In this document: positions 8,036 to 17,712 of the stretch, in pieces | How positions within the stretch are numbered: position 1 is the first letter of the stretch | Layout: the number at the start of each line of letters is the position of its first letter | DNA from: Streptomyces aculeolatus | GTDB taxonomy: Bacteria; Actinomycetota; Actinomycetes; Streptomycetales; Streptomycetaceae | DNA length: 64,000 nucleotides | Assembly: GCF_020400605.1 (NCBI RefSeq) | Contig: NZ_JAINRD010000002.1 | Coordinates: forward strand, 465,269-529,268 | Direction: 5' to 3' | The notes under the pieces: generated by a model | Seen by the model: the letters and a program-made list of their open reading frames with translations, nothing else | Told to the model about the DNA's origin: nothing | Database searches by the model: none | Program-made: the position numbers and the translations under genes

Positions 8036-8101
8036 GTTCACGTAGAGAAACCATGGGATCGTATCCGTCTCGTTAAGCATTTACTTCTTGACGGCATGGT
8101 T
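7988..8101 (+). promoter_or_regulatory. xylF regulatory region with repeated CTTGACGGC boxes
   Basis: Two copies of CTTGACGGC, at 7988-7996 (inside the last codons of rok7B7) and 8087-8095, lie 99 nt apart on the same face. The second contains TTGACG (8088-8093), usable as a -35, but no good -10 was seen at 17-19 nt; TTGACT at 8111 is the nearest. The boxes match the half-site of the palindrome upstream of rok7B7. Control of xylFGH by the ROK protein is inferred. Confidence 0.45.
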
Positions 8102-8165
8102 ACGGGCGAGTTGACTACCTCACACCTCGGCCGCGAAGGCGCGGCCACGTCAGGGAGGTTCGACC

Positions 8166-9275
8166 GTGCACACCTATCTGCGCCGTGCGGCAGTCGCACT
8201 GGCCGCCGTATCCATGACCGTCGGCATCGCGGCCTGTGGCAGCGCCGATGAGGCCGACAACGACTCCGACAGCGGCGACAAGAAGAACGACGGGCCGTTG
8301 ACGATAGGTCTCCTCCTGCCGGAGGACCAGACCGCGCGCTACGAGGACTTCGACCGGCCGCTGATCGAGAAGAAGATCGAGGAGCTGGCCCCCGGCACCA
8401 AGGTCATCTACAACAACGCCAAGCAGGACGCGACCACGCAGCAGCAGCAGGTCGACACCATGATCACGCAGGAGGTCGACGCCCTGATCCTGGACGCCGT
8501 CGACTACAAGTCGATCGCCTCCGGCGTGAAGGCCGCGGACGACGCCGGCATCCCCGTCGTCGCCTACGACCGCCTGGCCGAGGGCCCGATCAGCGGGTAC
8601 ACCTCCTTCGACAACAACAAGGTCGGCCAGGTCCAGGCCGAGTCCCTGCTGGAGGCGCTCGGCGACGGCGCCAAGGACGGCGAAGTCGTCATGCTCAACG
8701 GCTCCGTCACCGACCCGAACGCCGCGATGTTCAAGGAGGGCGCGCACTCCGTCCTCGACGGCAAGGTGAACGTCGGCAAGGAATACGACGTCAAGGAGTG
8801 GAAGGCGGAGAACGCCAACTCCGACATGAAGGGCGCCATCTCCTCGGTCGGCAAGGACAAGATCATCGGTGTCTACGCCGCCAACGACGGCATGGCCGGC
8901 GGCGCCATCACCGCCCTGAAGGCCGCCGACTTCGACCCGCTGCCGCCGGTCACCGGCCAGGACGCGGAGCTGGCGGGCGTGCAGCGCATCGTCACCGGCG
9001 AGCAGTACATGAGCGTTTACAAGCCGTACAAGCCCGAGGCCGACGCCGCCGCCGAGATGGCGGTCAAGCTGGCCCGCGGCGAGAAGGTCGACTCCGTCGC
9101 GACCGGCACCGTGGACAGTGAGTCCGAGAAGGGCGTGCCCGCCGTGCTCATCGACCCGATCGCGCTGACCAAGGACAACATCGAGGAGACGGTCGTCAAG
9201 GACGGCCTGTGGAAGATCGAGGAGATCTGCGCGGGCAAGTTCGCCGCCGCGTGCAAGGACGTCGGCCTCCAGTGA
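8166..9275 (+). CDS. xylF: XylF, D-xylose-type sugar-binding lipoprotein
   Basis: A 369-residue periplasmic-binding-protein-1-type lipoprotein. The signal peptide ends at lipobox GIAAC (Cys near residue 22). The mature part has DGPLTIGLLLPEDQTARYEDFDRPL, the ligand-loop regions NNAKQDATTQQQQVD, YDRLAEGP, NGSVTDPNAAMFKEGAHSVL, YAANDGMAGGAI and PVTGQDAELAGVQRI, all matching the xylose/ribose cluster. GTG start has GGGAGG upstream. It heads xylFGH and is separated from xylG by a long hairpin, which may let the binding protein be made in excess. Confidence 0.88.
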   Translation: MHTYLRRAAVALAAVSMTVGIAACGSADEADNDSDSGDKKNDGPLTIGLLLPEDQTARYEDFDRPLIEKKIEELAPGTKVIYNNAKQDATTQQQQVDTMITQEVDALILDAVDYKSIASGVKAADDAGIPVVAYDRLAEGPISGYTSFDNNKVGQVQAESLLEALGDGAKDGEVVMLNGSVTDPNAAMFKEGAHSVLDGKVNVGKEYDVKEWKAENANSDMKGAISSVGKDKIIGVYAANDGMAGGAITALKAADFDPLPPVTGQDAELAGVQRIVTGEQYMSVYKPYKPEADAAAEMAVKLARGEKVDSVATGTVDSESEKGVPAVLIDPIALTKDNIEETVVKDGLWKIEEICAGKFAAACKDVGLQ

Positions 9276-9342
9276 GCCGCCGGGCTGGCCGCCCGCCGGG
9301 CCGCTGAGCCCGCGAGCCGCTGAGCCGCGCCATGCCACCCGC

Positions 9343-9393
9343 GTGCCCGGGGACCCGCCACCCAACTCCCGCTGCCGGCGGGGCCCCGGGCAC
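9343..9393 (+). terminator. Long hairpin between xylF and xylG (attenuator-like)
   Basis: Arms 9343-9359 and 9377-9393 pair over 17 bp with one mismatch around a 17-nt loop. No U-run follows. Hairpins between a binding-protein gene and the membrane/ATPase genes commonly stabilise the first cistron or partly stop transcription. The second sugar operon here has a similar element at 46825-46853. Confidence 0.6.
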
Positions 9394-9442
9394 CCGGGCC
9401 CTCATCTTGCCCACGCCTATCCCCCTGTAGGAGATGGTTCAC

Positions 9443-10225
9443 GTGTCCGCTACGCCCGTGCTGGCGTTGCGCGGGATCTCGAAGCGGTTCGGTGCCGTCC
9501 AGGCACTCACCGACGTCGATCTCGAGGTCCGCGCCGGTGAAGTGGTCGCCCTCGTCGGCGACAACGGCGCCGGAAAGTCCACTCTCGTCAAGACCGTCGC
9601 CGGCGTCCACGCCATCGACGACGGCGTCATCGAGTGGGGCGGCCGCCCCGTTCGCATCCACAAGCCGCACGACGCCCAGGAACTGGGCATCGCGACCGTC
9701 TACCAGGACCTGTCGCTCTGCGACAACCTCGACGTCGTCGGCAACCTCTTCCTCGGCCAGGAGATCCGCACCGTCGGCGTCCTGGACGAGGTCGAGATGG
9801 AGCGCCGCTCCCGCGAGCTGCTCACCACCCTGTCCATCCGGATCCCCAGTGTCCGCATCCCCACCGCCTCCCTCTCCGGCGGCCAGCGGCAGACCGTGGC
9901 CATCGCCCGCTCGCTCCTGGGCGACCCCAAGCTCGTCATCCTCGACGAGCCGACGGCCGCCCTCGGCGTCGAGCAGACCGCCCAGGTGCTCGACCTCGTC
10001 GAGCGGCTGCGCGAGCGCGACCACGCCGTGCTGCTGATCAGCCACAACATGGAGGACGTCAAGGCGGTCGCCGACCGGGTCGCGGTGCTGCGCCTCGGCC
10101 GCAACAACGGCGTCTTCGACGTCGCGACCACGACGCAGGAAGAGATCGTCGCCGCCATCACGGGCGCCACGGACAACGCCGTGACGCGCCGCTCGGCGCG
10201 CGGAAGTGCGGAGGCAGCGAAGTGA
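9443..10225 (+). CDS. xylG: XylG, sugar ABC transporter ATPase (single NBD)
   Basis: A 260-residue ATP-binding subunit. Walker A is GDNGAGKST, the signature is SLSGGQRQ and Walker B is KLVILDEPTAALG, followed by LLISHNMEDV with the switch histidine. It contains one nucleotide-binding domain, about half the length of the two-domain XylG/RbsA of enterobacteria, so a dimer is needed. GTG at 9443 is preferred: AGGAG lies 9 nt upstream, whereas the in-frame ATG at 9434 abuts AGGAG directly. The stop overlaps the xylH start by 4 nt (GTGA). Confidence 0.88.
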   Translation: MSATPVLALRGISKRFGAVQALTDVDLEVRAGEVVALVGDNGAGKSTLVKTVAGVHAIDDGVIEWGGRPVRIHKPHDAQELGIATVYQDLSLCDNLDVVGNLFLGQEIRTVGVLDEVEMERRSRELLTTLSIRIPSVRIPTASLSGGQRQTVAIARSLLGDPKLVILDEPTAALGVEQTAQVLDLVERLRERDHAVLLISHNMEDVKAVADRVAVLRLGRNNGVFDVATTTQEEIVAAITGATDNAVTRRSARGSAEAAK

Positions 10226-11556
10226 GCACCGAGGGGATCGAGAAGGAAGACTCCGCGAAGGCCGACCTCGCGAAGTCCACCGCACCCGCCGACACCCCGT
10301 CCGCCGACGCCGAGCCCGGCGTCGCCAAGGAGGCCGTCACCGCCGTCGACCCCCGGCTCGTCGTCCGCGAGCAGGGCTTCGCCGGCTACCTGACCGAGTT
10401 CAAGCGCCGTATGCGCGGGGGCGAGCTGGGCTCCGTACCCGTCATCGTCGGCCTGATCCTGATCATGGCGATCTTCCAGGGCCTGGACGACGCCTTCCTG
10501 TCCGCGCAGAACCTGTCCAACATCTCCATCGACATCGCCGGTCCCGGGCTGATAGCCGTCGGCATCATCTTCGTGCTGCTGCTCGGCGAGATCGATCTGT
10601 CGATCGGTTCGGTCAGCGGGCTCGCCGGCGCGGTCTTCGCCGTGCTGGCCGTCCAGGAGGGGATGCCGGAAGTCCCGGCGATCATCCTCGCCGTCCTCGT
10701 CGGCACCGCGACCGGCGCCTTCCACGGCTTCTTCTTCGCCCGGATCGGCGTCCCGCCGCTCGTCGTGACCCTCGCGGGCCTGCTCGGCTGGCAGGGCCTG
10801 ATGCTCTACATCCTGGGCAGCTCCGGCACCATCAACCTCGACTCCGACGGCATCGTCGCCAAGCTCACCACGTACTACTTCACCGATGTCGCCGCCGCCT
10901 ACGGGCTCGCGGCGGTCTCCGTCGGCGGCTACTTCGCCGCCGCGTACTTCGGCGCGAGGCGGCGCGAGGCGGCCGGGGTGCCCTCGCGGCCGCTCAGCGA
11001 GATCATCCTGCGCACGGCCGTCCTGGCCGTGCTCGCGTTCGTCCCGGCGTACGTGCTGAACCAGTACAAGGGCCTGCCGCTGGCGCTGCTCATCTTCCTC
11101 GTCGTGGTCGTCGGCGCGGACTTCGTGCTGCGCCGCACCGGCTTCGGCCGGCGGGTCTTCGCCCTCGGCGGCAGCGTGGAAGCCAGCCGCCGGGCCGGCA
11201 TCAACGTCGACCTGATGCGGATCGCGGTCTTCTCCGTCTCCGGCACGCTCGCGGCCATCGGCGGCCTGTTCATGGCCTCCACCATCGCCGCGGCGAACCA
11301 GGGCGCGGGCGGCGGCACGCTGCTGATGAACGCCATCGCGGCGGCCGTCATCGGCGGCACCAGCCTCTACGGCGGCCGCGGCAGCAGCTGGTCCGCGCTG
11401 CTCGGCGTGCTGGTCATCATGTCCATCCAGTCGGGCCTGGCGCTCAAGGGCATCGACGCGCCGGTGCAGTACATGATCACCGGCTCGGTGCTGCTGGCGG
11501 CGGTCGTCATCGACTCCGTCTCCCGCCGCACCCAGAAAACGGCAGGACGCGCCTGA
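10222..11556 (+). CDS. xylH: XylH, sugar ABC transporter permease
   Basis: A 444-residue membrane permease of the RbsC/XylH family. The first 60 residues or so are a charged, Ala-rich cytosolic extension. About ten hydrophobic segments follow, beginning VPVIVGLILIMAIF. Family landmarks are GEIDLSIGSVSGLAGAVFA, PPLVVTLAGLLGWQGLML, GGSVEASRRAGINV and the end ALAAIGGLFMAS...[18 protein letters not shown] overlaps the xylG stop. It should form the channel of the D-xylose importer with XylF and XylG. Substrate specificity is inferred from the neighbourhood and the Rok7B7 context. Confidence 0.88.
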   Translation: MSTEGIEKEDSAKADLAKSTAPADTPSADAEPGVAKEAVTAVDPRLVVREQGFAGYLTEFKRRMRGGELGSVPVIVGLILIMAIFQGLDDAFLSAQNLSNISIDIAGPGLIAVGIIFVLLLGEIDLSIGSVSGLAGAVFAVLAVQEGMPEVPAIILAVLVGTATGAFHGFFFARIGVPPLVVTLAGLLGWQGLMLYILGSSGTINLDSDGIVAKLTTYYFTDVAAAYGLAAVSVGGYFAAAYFGARRREAAGVPSRPLSEIILRTAVLAVLAFVPAYVLNQYKGLPLALLIFLVVVVGADFVLRRTGFGRRVFALGGSVEASRRAGINVDLMRIAVFSVSGTLAAIGGLFMASTIAAANQGAGGGTLLMNAIAAAVIGGTSLYGGRGSSWSALLGVLVIMSIQSGLALKGIDAPVQYMITGSVLLAAVVIDSVSRRTQKTAGRA

Positions 11557-11774
11557 CAGCCGTCCCGCCCGCCACCCGCCGCGCCCCCGTGCCGATTGCC
11601 GGTACGGGGGCGTAGCTGTTGCGGACCTGTGGCATACATCGCACTGTCGGATCAGCGACCGGACATCGGGAACATTAGACTCGACCGGACGCTTCGGGCC
11701 CGGCACGTCCGTGTGGGCGGCAGGGCCCGGCGCCGTACGGCCCGAAAGCAGGCTGCGACAGCAAGGAGGCACGG

Positions 11775-13730
11775 GTGGCACTGCTGGCCCGTATCAAGGG
11801 ACCCCGCGACCTGGACCGGCTCGGTCCCGAGCAGCTCGACCGGCTGGCCGCGGAGATCCGCACCTTCCTCGTGGAATCCGTCGCCCGCACCGGCGGCCAT
11901 CTCGGCCCGAACCTCGGCGTGGTGGAGCTGAGCATCGCGCTGCACCGGGTCTTCGAGTCGCCGCGCGACCGTGTGCTGTGGGACACCGGCCACCAGTCGT
12001 ACGTGCACAAGCTGCTCACCGGCCGCCAGGACTTCGGCAAGCTCAAGAAGAAGGGCGGCCTGTCCGGCTACCCCTCGCGGGCCGAGTCCGACCACGACGT
12101 CATCGAGAACAGCCACGCCTCCACGGTCCTCGGCTGGGCCGACGGCCTGGCGAAGGCCAACGAGGTGCGCGGCCGCGACGCCGCGGTCGTCGCGGTCATC
12201 GGCGACGGGGCGCTGACCGGCGGCATGGCCTGGGAGGCGCTCAACAACATCGCCGCCGCCCAGGACCGCCCCCTCGTCATCGTCGTCAACGACAACGAGC
12301 GCTCGTACGCACCCACCATCGGCGGCCTCGCCGACCACCTCGCCACCCTGCGCACCACCGACGGCTACGAGCGCTTCCTCGCCCGCGGCAAGGAGCTGCT
12401 GGACCGTACGCCCGTGGTCGGCAAGCCGCTGTACGAGACCCTGCACGGCGCCAAGAAGGGCCTGAAGGACTTCATCGCGCCGCAGGGCATGTTCGAGGAC
12501 CTGGGGCTGAAGTACGTCGGCCCCATCGACGGACACGACATCGCCGCCGTCGAATCGGCGCTCCAGCGCGCCCGGCGCTTCGGCGGGCCCGTCATCGTGC
12601 ACTGCCTGACGGAGAAGGGCCGCGGCTACCTGCCTGCGCGCCAGGACGAGGCCGACCAGTTCCACCAGGTCGGCGTCATCCACCCGGACACCGGGATGCC
12701 GGTGGCCGCCGGCGGCGCCGACTGGACCTCCGTCTTCGCCGACGAGATGGTGCGGATCGGCCGCGAGCGCGACGACGTCGTGGGGATCACCGCCGCGATG
12801 ATGCGCCCCGTGGGGCTGCAGAAGTTCGCCGAGGCCTTCCCCGACCGGGTCTACGACGTGGGCATCGCCGAGCAGCACGCCGCGGTCTCCGCCGCCGGCC
12901 TGGCCACCGGCGGGCTGCACCCGGTCTTCGCCGTCTACGCCACGTTCCTGAACCGGGCGTTCGACCAGGTGCTGATGGACGTCGCGCTGCACCGCTGCGG
13001 GGTGACGTTCGTCCTGGACCGGGCCGGCGTCACCGGCAGCGACGGCGCGTCCCACAACGGCATGTGGGACATGTCGATCCTCCAGGTCGTCCCGGGGCTG
13101 CGGATCGCCGCGCCGCGCGACGCCGACCAGGTCCGCGCCCAGCTGCGCGAGGCCGTCGCCGTCGACGACGCCCCGACCGTCGTGCGCTACTCCAAGGGCG
13201 CCGTCGGCCCCGCGGTTCCCGCCGTGGGGCGGATCGGCGGCATGGACGTGCTCCACGAGCCGGCCGGCGCCGAGGGCGCGGAGCGCCCCGACGTGCTGCT
13301 GGTCTCCGTCGGCGCGCTGGCGCCGATGTGCCTGGAGGTCGCCGGCCTGCTCGACAAGCAGGGCATCACGACGACGGTCGTCGACCCGCGCTGGGTCAAG
13401 CCCGTCGACGAGGCGCTGCCGCAGCTGGCGGAGCGGCACCGCGTGGTCGTCACCGTCGAGGACAACATCCGCACCGGCGGCGTCGGATCCGCCGTCGCGC
13501 AGGCGCTGCGCGACGCGGGCGTCGACATCCCGCTGCGCGACTTCGGCATCCCGGAGCGCTTCCTCGACCACGCCTCCCGCAAGGAGGTGCTGGCGGACAT
13601 CGGCCTGACGGCCCCGGACATCGCCCGCCAGGTCACCGGCCTGGTCGCGCGGCTCGACCGGCGCGCGGGCGAGGACATCGCCGCCCAGGGGGCCGGCGAC
13701 GGCACGGTGTCGGAGGTCGCCAGGGACTGA
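11775..13730 (+). CDS. dxs: 1-deoxy-D-xylulose-5-phosphate synthase
   Basis: A 651-residue thiamine-diphosphate enzyme that condenses pyruvate with glyceraldehyde 3-phosphate, the first step of the MEP isoprenoid pathway. N-terminal landmarks are [29 protein letters not shown] and the ThDP/Mg motif [17 protein letters not shown]. The pyrimidine-binding half has DVGIAEQHA and the C-terminal transketolase domain has [17 protein letters not shown] start follows AAGGAGG. It is 218 nt after xylH and has its own terminator. Streptomycetes often carry two dxs copies; which one this is cannot be told here. Confidence 0.95.
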   Translation: MALLARIKGPRDLDRLGPEQLDRLAAEIRTFLVESVARTGGHLGPNLGVVELSIALHRVFESPRDRVLWDTGHQSYVHKLLTGRQDFGKLKKKGGLSGYPSRAESDHDVIENSHASTVLGWADGLAKANEVRGRDAAVVAVIGDGALTGGMAWEALNNIAAAQDRPLVIVVNDNERSYAPTIGGLADHLATLRTTDGYERFLARGKELLDRTPVVGKPLYETLHGAKKGLKDFIAPQGMFEDLGLKYVGPIDGHDIAAVESALQRARRFGGPVIVHCLTEKGRGYLPARQDEADQFHQVGVIHPDTGMPVAAGGADWTSVFADEMVRIGRERDDVVGITAAMMRPVGLQKFAEAFPDRVYDVGIAEQHAAVSAAGLATGGLHPVFAVYATFLNRAFDQVLMDVALHRCGVTFVLDRAGVTGSDGASHNGMWDMSILQVVPGLRIAAPRDADQVRAQLREAVAVDDAPTVVRYSKGAVGPAVPAVGRIGGMDVLHEPAGAEGAERPDVLLVSVGALAPMCLEVAGLLDKQGITTTVVDPRWVKPVDEALPQLAERHRVVVTVEDNIRTGGVGSAVAQALRDAGVDIPLRDFGIPERFLDHASRKEVLADIGLTAPDIARQVTGLVARLDRRAGEDIAAQGAGDGTVSEVARD

Positions 13731-13752
13731 CCCCCCGGCACGGCAGACGAAG

Positions 13753-13779
13753 GGGGCGGCCCGCCCGACGGGCCGCCCC
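13753..13779 (+). terminator. dxs terminator
   Basis: A perfect 11-bp GC stem (13753-13763 with 13769-13779), CCCGA loop, followed by TTCCCC, 22 nt after the dxs stop. The next gene converges from the other strand, so it could act in both directions. Confidence 0.75.
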
Positions 13780-13885
13780 TTCCCCGTTCCCGTTCCCCGC
13801 CCCGCCCGGCGCTGACGCGGAGGTGCGGCCGCAGGGCGTGCGGCGGCGCACGCCGGGATGAGGGCGGCGGGTACGGGGGTCGGGG

Positions 13886-14275
13886 TCAGGGGCGTACCGT
13901 GCGGGGGCCCGCTGTGGTGGCGCCGTGGTGGTGGACGCGTTCGCGCAGGGCGCGGTCCGCAGTGATCACCAGGACCCGGCGCTCCGGATCCCGCTCCGCC
14001 GCGTCGGCCACGACCTGAACGATCCGGTCGTCCCCGCTGCCGTCCGCCGCCACGACCCGTACCCCCGGCACCGCCTCCACGCCGCGGGCCGCGCCCTCCA
14101 CGACGAGCACCACCTCCACCGGCCCCGGCAGCCCCGCCACGCCCGTCCCGGCGTACGGCACGAGGCCGTCGCGCAGCCGCTCCGCCGCCCCGCGCCGGTC
14201 GCGCCACCAGCCGTCCGGCACCGACCCGACGACGTTGGCGGCGTCCACGACGAGCAAGGGGAGGGGTGCGTCCAT
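13886..14275 (-). CDS. NYN/PIN-like small protein
   Basis: A 129-residue protein. The N-terminal LPLLVVDAANVVGSVPDGWW has the Asp-containing strand seen at the active site of NYN/PIN-like RNases. Later segments VEVVLVVEGAARGV, GDDRIVQVVADAA and RRVLVITADRALRERV follow the same alternating strand/helix pattern with spaced acidic residues and a terminal TADRALRERV motif. Some actinobacterial relatives are labelled NTP pyrophosphohydrolase, without clear basis. ATG at 14275 begins the conserved core; an upstream in-frame start at 14305 is possible. Nuclease activity is inference. Confidence 0.6.
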   Translation of the reverse strand: MDAPLPLLVVDAANVVGSVPDGWWRDRRGAAERLRDGLVPYAGTGVAGLPGPVEVVLVVEGAARGVEAVPGVRVVAADGSGDDRIVQVVADAAERDPERRVLVITADRALRERVHHHGATTAGPRTVRP

Positions 14276-14362
14276 GCCGCCCAGCCTCCCACGCCCGTAC
14301 GGCACACCCGTGCCCCGGCGGCCGGAGGCGGGACCGGCGGCCGGGGCACGGGTGACGCGGGG

Positions 14363-16495
14363 CTACTCCGGGACGCTCGCCACGCCCGGCGCCAGGAACC
14401 GGCGGCCCGTGACGCGCTCGCTGACGCCCGCCCGGTCCAGGTACGGCGTGATGCCGCCCAGGTGGAACGGCCAGCCCGCGCCGGTGATCAGGCACAGGTC
14501 GATGTCCTGGGCCTCGGCCACGACGCCCTCGTCCAGCATCAGCCGGATCTCCTGCGCGATGGCGTCCAGCGCCCGGTCCCGTACCTGCTCCTCGGTCAGC
14601 ACCGTGTCGCCGGTCCGGAACAGCGCCGCCACCTCCGGGTCCAGCTCCGGCTTGCCGGAGTCATGGACGTACAGCGTCCGCTTGCCCGCCTCCACGACCC
14701 GGCCCAGGTTCTCCGACTGCGCGAAGCGGTCCGGGAACGCCGCCGCGAGGGTGCCCGCGACGTGGTGCGCGACCGCGGGGCCGACCAGGTCGAGCAGCAC
14801 GATCGGCGACATCGGCAGCCCCAGCGGCGCCAGCGCCCCGTCCGCGACCTCCACCGGCGTGCCCTCGTCCACGGCGCCCAGCACCTCGCCCATGAAGCGG
14901 GTCAGGATGCGGTTGACGACGAACGCCGGGGCGTCCTTGACCAGCACGGCCGACTTCTTCAGCTTCTTGGCCACGGCGAACGCGGTGGCCAGCGAGGCGT
15001 CGTCGGTGGCGCCGGCCCGGACGATCTCCAGCAGCGGCAGGATCGCCACCGGGTTGAAGAAGTGGAAGCCCACGACCCGCTCGGGGTGCGCAAGACCGGC
15101 CGCCATCTCCGTCACCGACAGGGACGAGGTGTTCGTCGCCAGGATGGCCGTCGGCGGGACGACCTCCTCCAGCTCGGCGAAGATCCGCTGCTTGAGGGAG
15201 AGTTCCTCGAAGACCGCCTCGATCACGAAGTCGGCGTCGGCGAACGCCGCGGCCTTGTCCAGCGACCCGGTGACCAGCGCCTTGAGCCGGTTGGCCGCGT
15301 CCTGGTTCACCCGGCCCTTCAGCAGCAGCATGTCGATCTGCTCGTGGACCCACGCCACGCCCTTGTCGATGCGCTCCTGGTCGATGTCCGTGAGCACGAC
15401 GGGGACTTCGAGCCGGCGCACGAAGAGCAGCGCCAGCTGCGAGGCCATCAGCCCGGCGCCGACCACGCCGACCTTCGTGACCGGCCGGGCGAGGCTCTTG
15501 TCCGGTGCCCCGGCGGGCCGCTTGGCACGCCGCTGCACGAGGTCGAAGGCGTAGATCCCGGCCCGCAGCTCGCCGCCCATGATCAGGTCGGCCAGCGCCT
15601 CGTCCTCGGCCGCGAAGCCCTGCCGCAGGTCGCCGTTCTTCGCCGCGGCCATGATGTCCAGCGCGCGGTACGCCGCGGGGGCGGCGCCGTGCACCTTGTC
15701 GTCGGCGACGGCCCGGCCGCGCTCGATCGCCGCGTCCCACTCCTCGCCGCGGTCGATGTCCGGGCGTACGACCTCCAGTTCGCCGCCGAGGACGGCGGCG
15801 GTCCAGGCGAGGGACTGCTCCAGGAAGTCGGCGCCCTCGAAGAGCGCGTCGGCGATGCCCAGGTCGTAGACCTGCTTGCCCTTGAGCTGGCGGTTCTGGT
15901 TGAGGCTGTTCTCGATCACGACGGTGACCGCCCGGTCCGCGCCGATCAGGTTCGGCAGCAGCGTGCAGCCGCCCCAGCCGGGCACCAGGCCGAGGAAGAC
16001 CTCCGGCAGCGAGAACGCGGGCACGGCGGCCGACACCGTGCGGTACGTGCAGTGCAGGCCGATCTCGACGCCGCCGCCCATCGCGGCGCCGTTGTAGTAC
16101 GCGAACGTCGGCACGGCGAGGTCCGCCAGCCGCTTGAACACCTCGTGCCCGCCGCGTCCGATGGCCAGCGCCTCGTCGCGGTGCCCGAGCACCTCGACGC
16201 CCTTGAGGTCGGCGCCGACGGCGAAGATGAACGGCTTGCCCGTCACGCCGACGCCGGTGATCTCGCCGTCCGCGGCCTCCTTCTCGACCTGGTCGAGCGC
16301 GGCGTCGAGGCCGGCGAGCGACTGCGGGCCGAAGGTGGTCGGCTTGGTGTGGTCGAAGCCGTTGTCCAGGGTGATCAGCGCGAACCTGCCGGCGTCGCCG
16401 GGCAGGTCGAGGTGGCGTACGTGCGCCTGCGTGACGACCTCGTCGGGGAAGCGCTCGGCCGCGCCCTTGAGAAGTTCCACGGTGCTGCTGCTCAC
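14363..16495 (-). CDS. fadB: Trifunctional-type 3-hydroxyacyl-CoA dehydrogenase/enoyl-CoA hydratase
   Basis: A 710-residue fusion enzyme for two beta-oxidation steps. The N-terminal third is a crotonase fold (NGAAMGGGVEIGLHC, then the oxyanion region LPEVFLGLVPGWGG). The 3-hydroxyacyl-CoA dehydrogenase NAD domain follows (VGVVGAGLMASQLALLF, FVIEAVFEEL, ILATNTSSLSV, VVGFHFFNPV), then the C-terminal dehydrogenase domains. The GTG start overlaps the stop of the thiolase gene by 4 nt, so both are made together, as FadAB complexes require. Confidence 0.92.
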   Translation of the reverse strand: MSSSTVELLKGAAERFPDEVVTQAHVRHLDLPGDAGRFALITLDNGFDHTKPTTFGPQSLAGLDAALDQVEKEAADGEITGVGVTGKPFIFAVGADLKGVEVLGHRDEALAIGRGGHEVFKRLADLAVPTFAYYNGAAMGGGVEIGLHCTYRTVSAAVPAFSLPEVFLGLVPGWGGCTLLPNLIGADRAVTVVIENSLNQNRQLKGKQVYDLGIADALFEGADFLEQSLAWTAAVLGGELEVVRPDIDRGEEWDAAIERGRAVADDKVHGAAPAAYRALDIMAAAKNGDLRQGFAAEDEALADLIMGGELRAGIYAFDLVQRRAKRPAGAPDKSLARPVTKVGVVGAGLMASQLALLFVRRLEVPVVLTDIDQERIDKGVAWVHEQIDMLLLKGRVNQDAANRLKALVTGSLDKAAAFADADFVIEAVFEELSLKQRIFAELEEVVPPTAILATNTSSLSVTEMAAGLAHPERVVGFHFFNPVAILPLLEIVRAGATDDASLATAFAVAKKLKKSAVLVKDAPAFVVNRILTRFMGEVLGAVDEGTPVEVADGALAPLGLPMSPIVLLDLVGPAVAHHVAGTLAAAFPDRFAQSENLGRVVEAGKRTLYVHDSGKPELDPEVAALFRTGDTVLTEEQVRDRALDAIAQEIRLMLDEGVVAEAQDIDLCLITGAGWPFHLGGITPYLDRAGVSERVTGRRFLAPGVASVPE

Positions 16496-17712
16496 TTGCC
16501 TGCCCCCTCGAAGTGCGGGTTCTCCCAGATGACCGTGCCGCCCATGCCGAAGCCGACGCACATGGTGGTGATGCCGTAGCGCACCTGCGGCTGCTCCTCG
16601 AACTGCCGCGCCAGCTGCGTCATCAGCCGCACGCCGGAGGAGGCGAGCGGGTGACCGAAGGCGATGGCGCCGCCGTACTGGTTGACGCGGGGGTCGTCGT
16701 CGGGGAGGCCGAAGTGGTCGAGGAACGCCAGCACCTGCACGGCGAACGCCTCGTTGATCTCGAACAGGCCGATGTCGGCGATGCCGAGGCCCGCCTTGGC
16801 GAGCGCCTTCTCGGTGGACGGGATCGGGCCGACGCCCATCACCTCGGGCTCCACGCCCGCGAAGGCGAACGACACGAGCCGCATCTTCACCGGCAGCCCG
16901 GCCGCGCGCGCCACGTCCTCGGCGGCGATGAGGGAGGCGGTGGCGCCGTCGTTGAGCCCGGCGGCGTTGCCGGCGGTGACCCGGCCGTGCGCGCGGAACG
17001 GGGTCTTCAGCGACGCGAGGTTCGCCAGCGTCGTACCGGGGCGCATCGGCTCGTCCCGGGTGGCCAGGCCCCAGCCGGTCTCGCCGGCCTCCGCGTTGGT
17101 GCGGCGGACGGAGATGGGCACGAGGTCGGCCTGGATCCGCCCGTTCGCGTACGCCTTGGCGGCCTTCTCCTGCGAGTGCACCGCGTACTCGTCCGCGCGG
17201 GCCTTGGTCAGGTGCGGGAAGCGGTCGTGCAGGTTCTCCGCGGTCATGCCCATGAAGAGGGCGGACTCGTCGACGAGCTTCTCCGAGACGAACCGCGGGT
17301 TGGGGTCCACGGCCTCGCCCATCGGGTGCCGGCCCATGTGCTCGACGCCGCCGGCGAGGGCGATGTCGTACGCGCCGAAGGCGGTGGAGGCGGCGGTCGT
17401 CGTCACGGCGGTCATGGCGCCGGCGCACATCCGGTCGATGGAGTACCCGGGCACGGTGGGCGGCAGGCCGGCGAGGATGCCGGCGGTGCGGCCGATGGTC
17501 AGGCCCTGGTCGCCGATCTGCGTGGTGGCGGCGACGGCGACGTCGTCGACGGCGGCGGGGTCCAGGGCGGGGTTGCGGCGCAGCAGCTCGCGGATGCACT
17601 TGACCACGAGGTCGTCGGCGCGGGTCTCGTGGTAGATGCCCTTCGGGCCCGCCTTGCCGAACGGGGTGCGGACGCCGTCGACGAAGACGACGTCCCTTGC
17701 GGTACGAGGCAC
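16492..17712 (-). CDS. fadA: Acetyl-CoA acyltransferase (thiolase)
   Basis: A 406-residue thiolase that cleaves 3-ketoacyl-CoA in the last step of beta-oxidation. The nucleophilic cysteine is in DRMCAGAMTAV (near residue 90), the active histidine in GHPLASSGVRL and the second catalytic cysteine in TMCVGFGMGG. The GTG at 17712 has GGAGGAG upstream and begins VPRTARDVVFVDGVRTPFGK, the usual thiolase N-terminus. It is the promoter-proximal gene of the fadA-fadB pair and overlaps fadB by 4 nt. Confidence 0.93.
   Translation of the reverse strand: MPRTARDVVFVDGVRTPFGKAGPKGIYHETRADDLVVKCIRELLRRNPALDPAAVDDVAVAATTQIGDQGLTIGRTAGILAGLPPTVPGYSIDRMCAGAMTAVTTTAASTAFGAYDIALAGGVEHMGRHPMGEAVDPNPRFVSEKLVDESALFMGMTAENLHDRFPHLTKARADEYAVHSQEKAAKAYANGRIQADLVPISVRRTNAEAGETGWGLATRDEPMRPGTTLANLASLKTPFRAHGRVTAGNAAGLNDGATASLIAAEDVARAAGLPVKMRLVSFAFAGVEPEVMGVGPIPSTEKALAKAGLGIADIGLFEINEAFAVQVLAFLDHFGLPDDDPRVNQYGGAIAFGHPLASSGVRLMTQLARQFEEQPQVRYGITTMCVGFGMGGTVIWENPHFEGAGK

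Noticed and set aside
11557..11774. Riboswitch upstream of dxs
   Set aside because: No TPP-type or other conserved riboswitch core was recognised in the 218-nt leader.
11652..14495. 947-codon minus-strand open frame opposite dxs
   Set aside because: Shadow of dxs on the opposite strand; low-complexity His/Asp/Val translation and no ribosome site.
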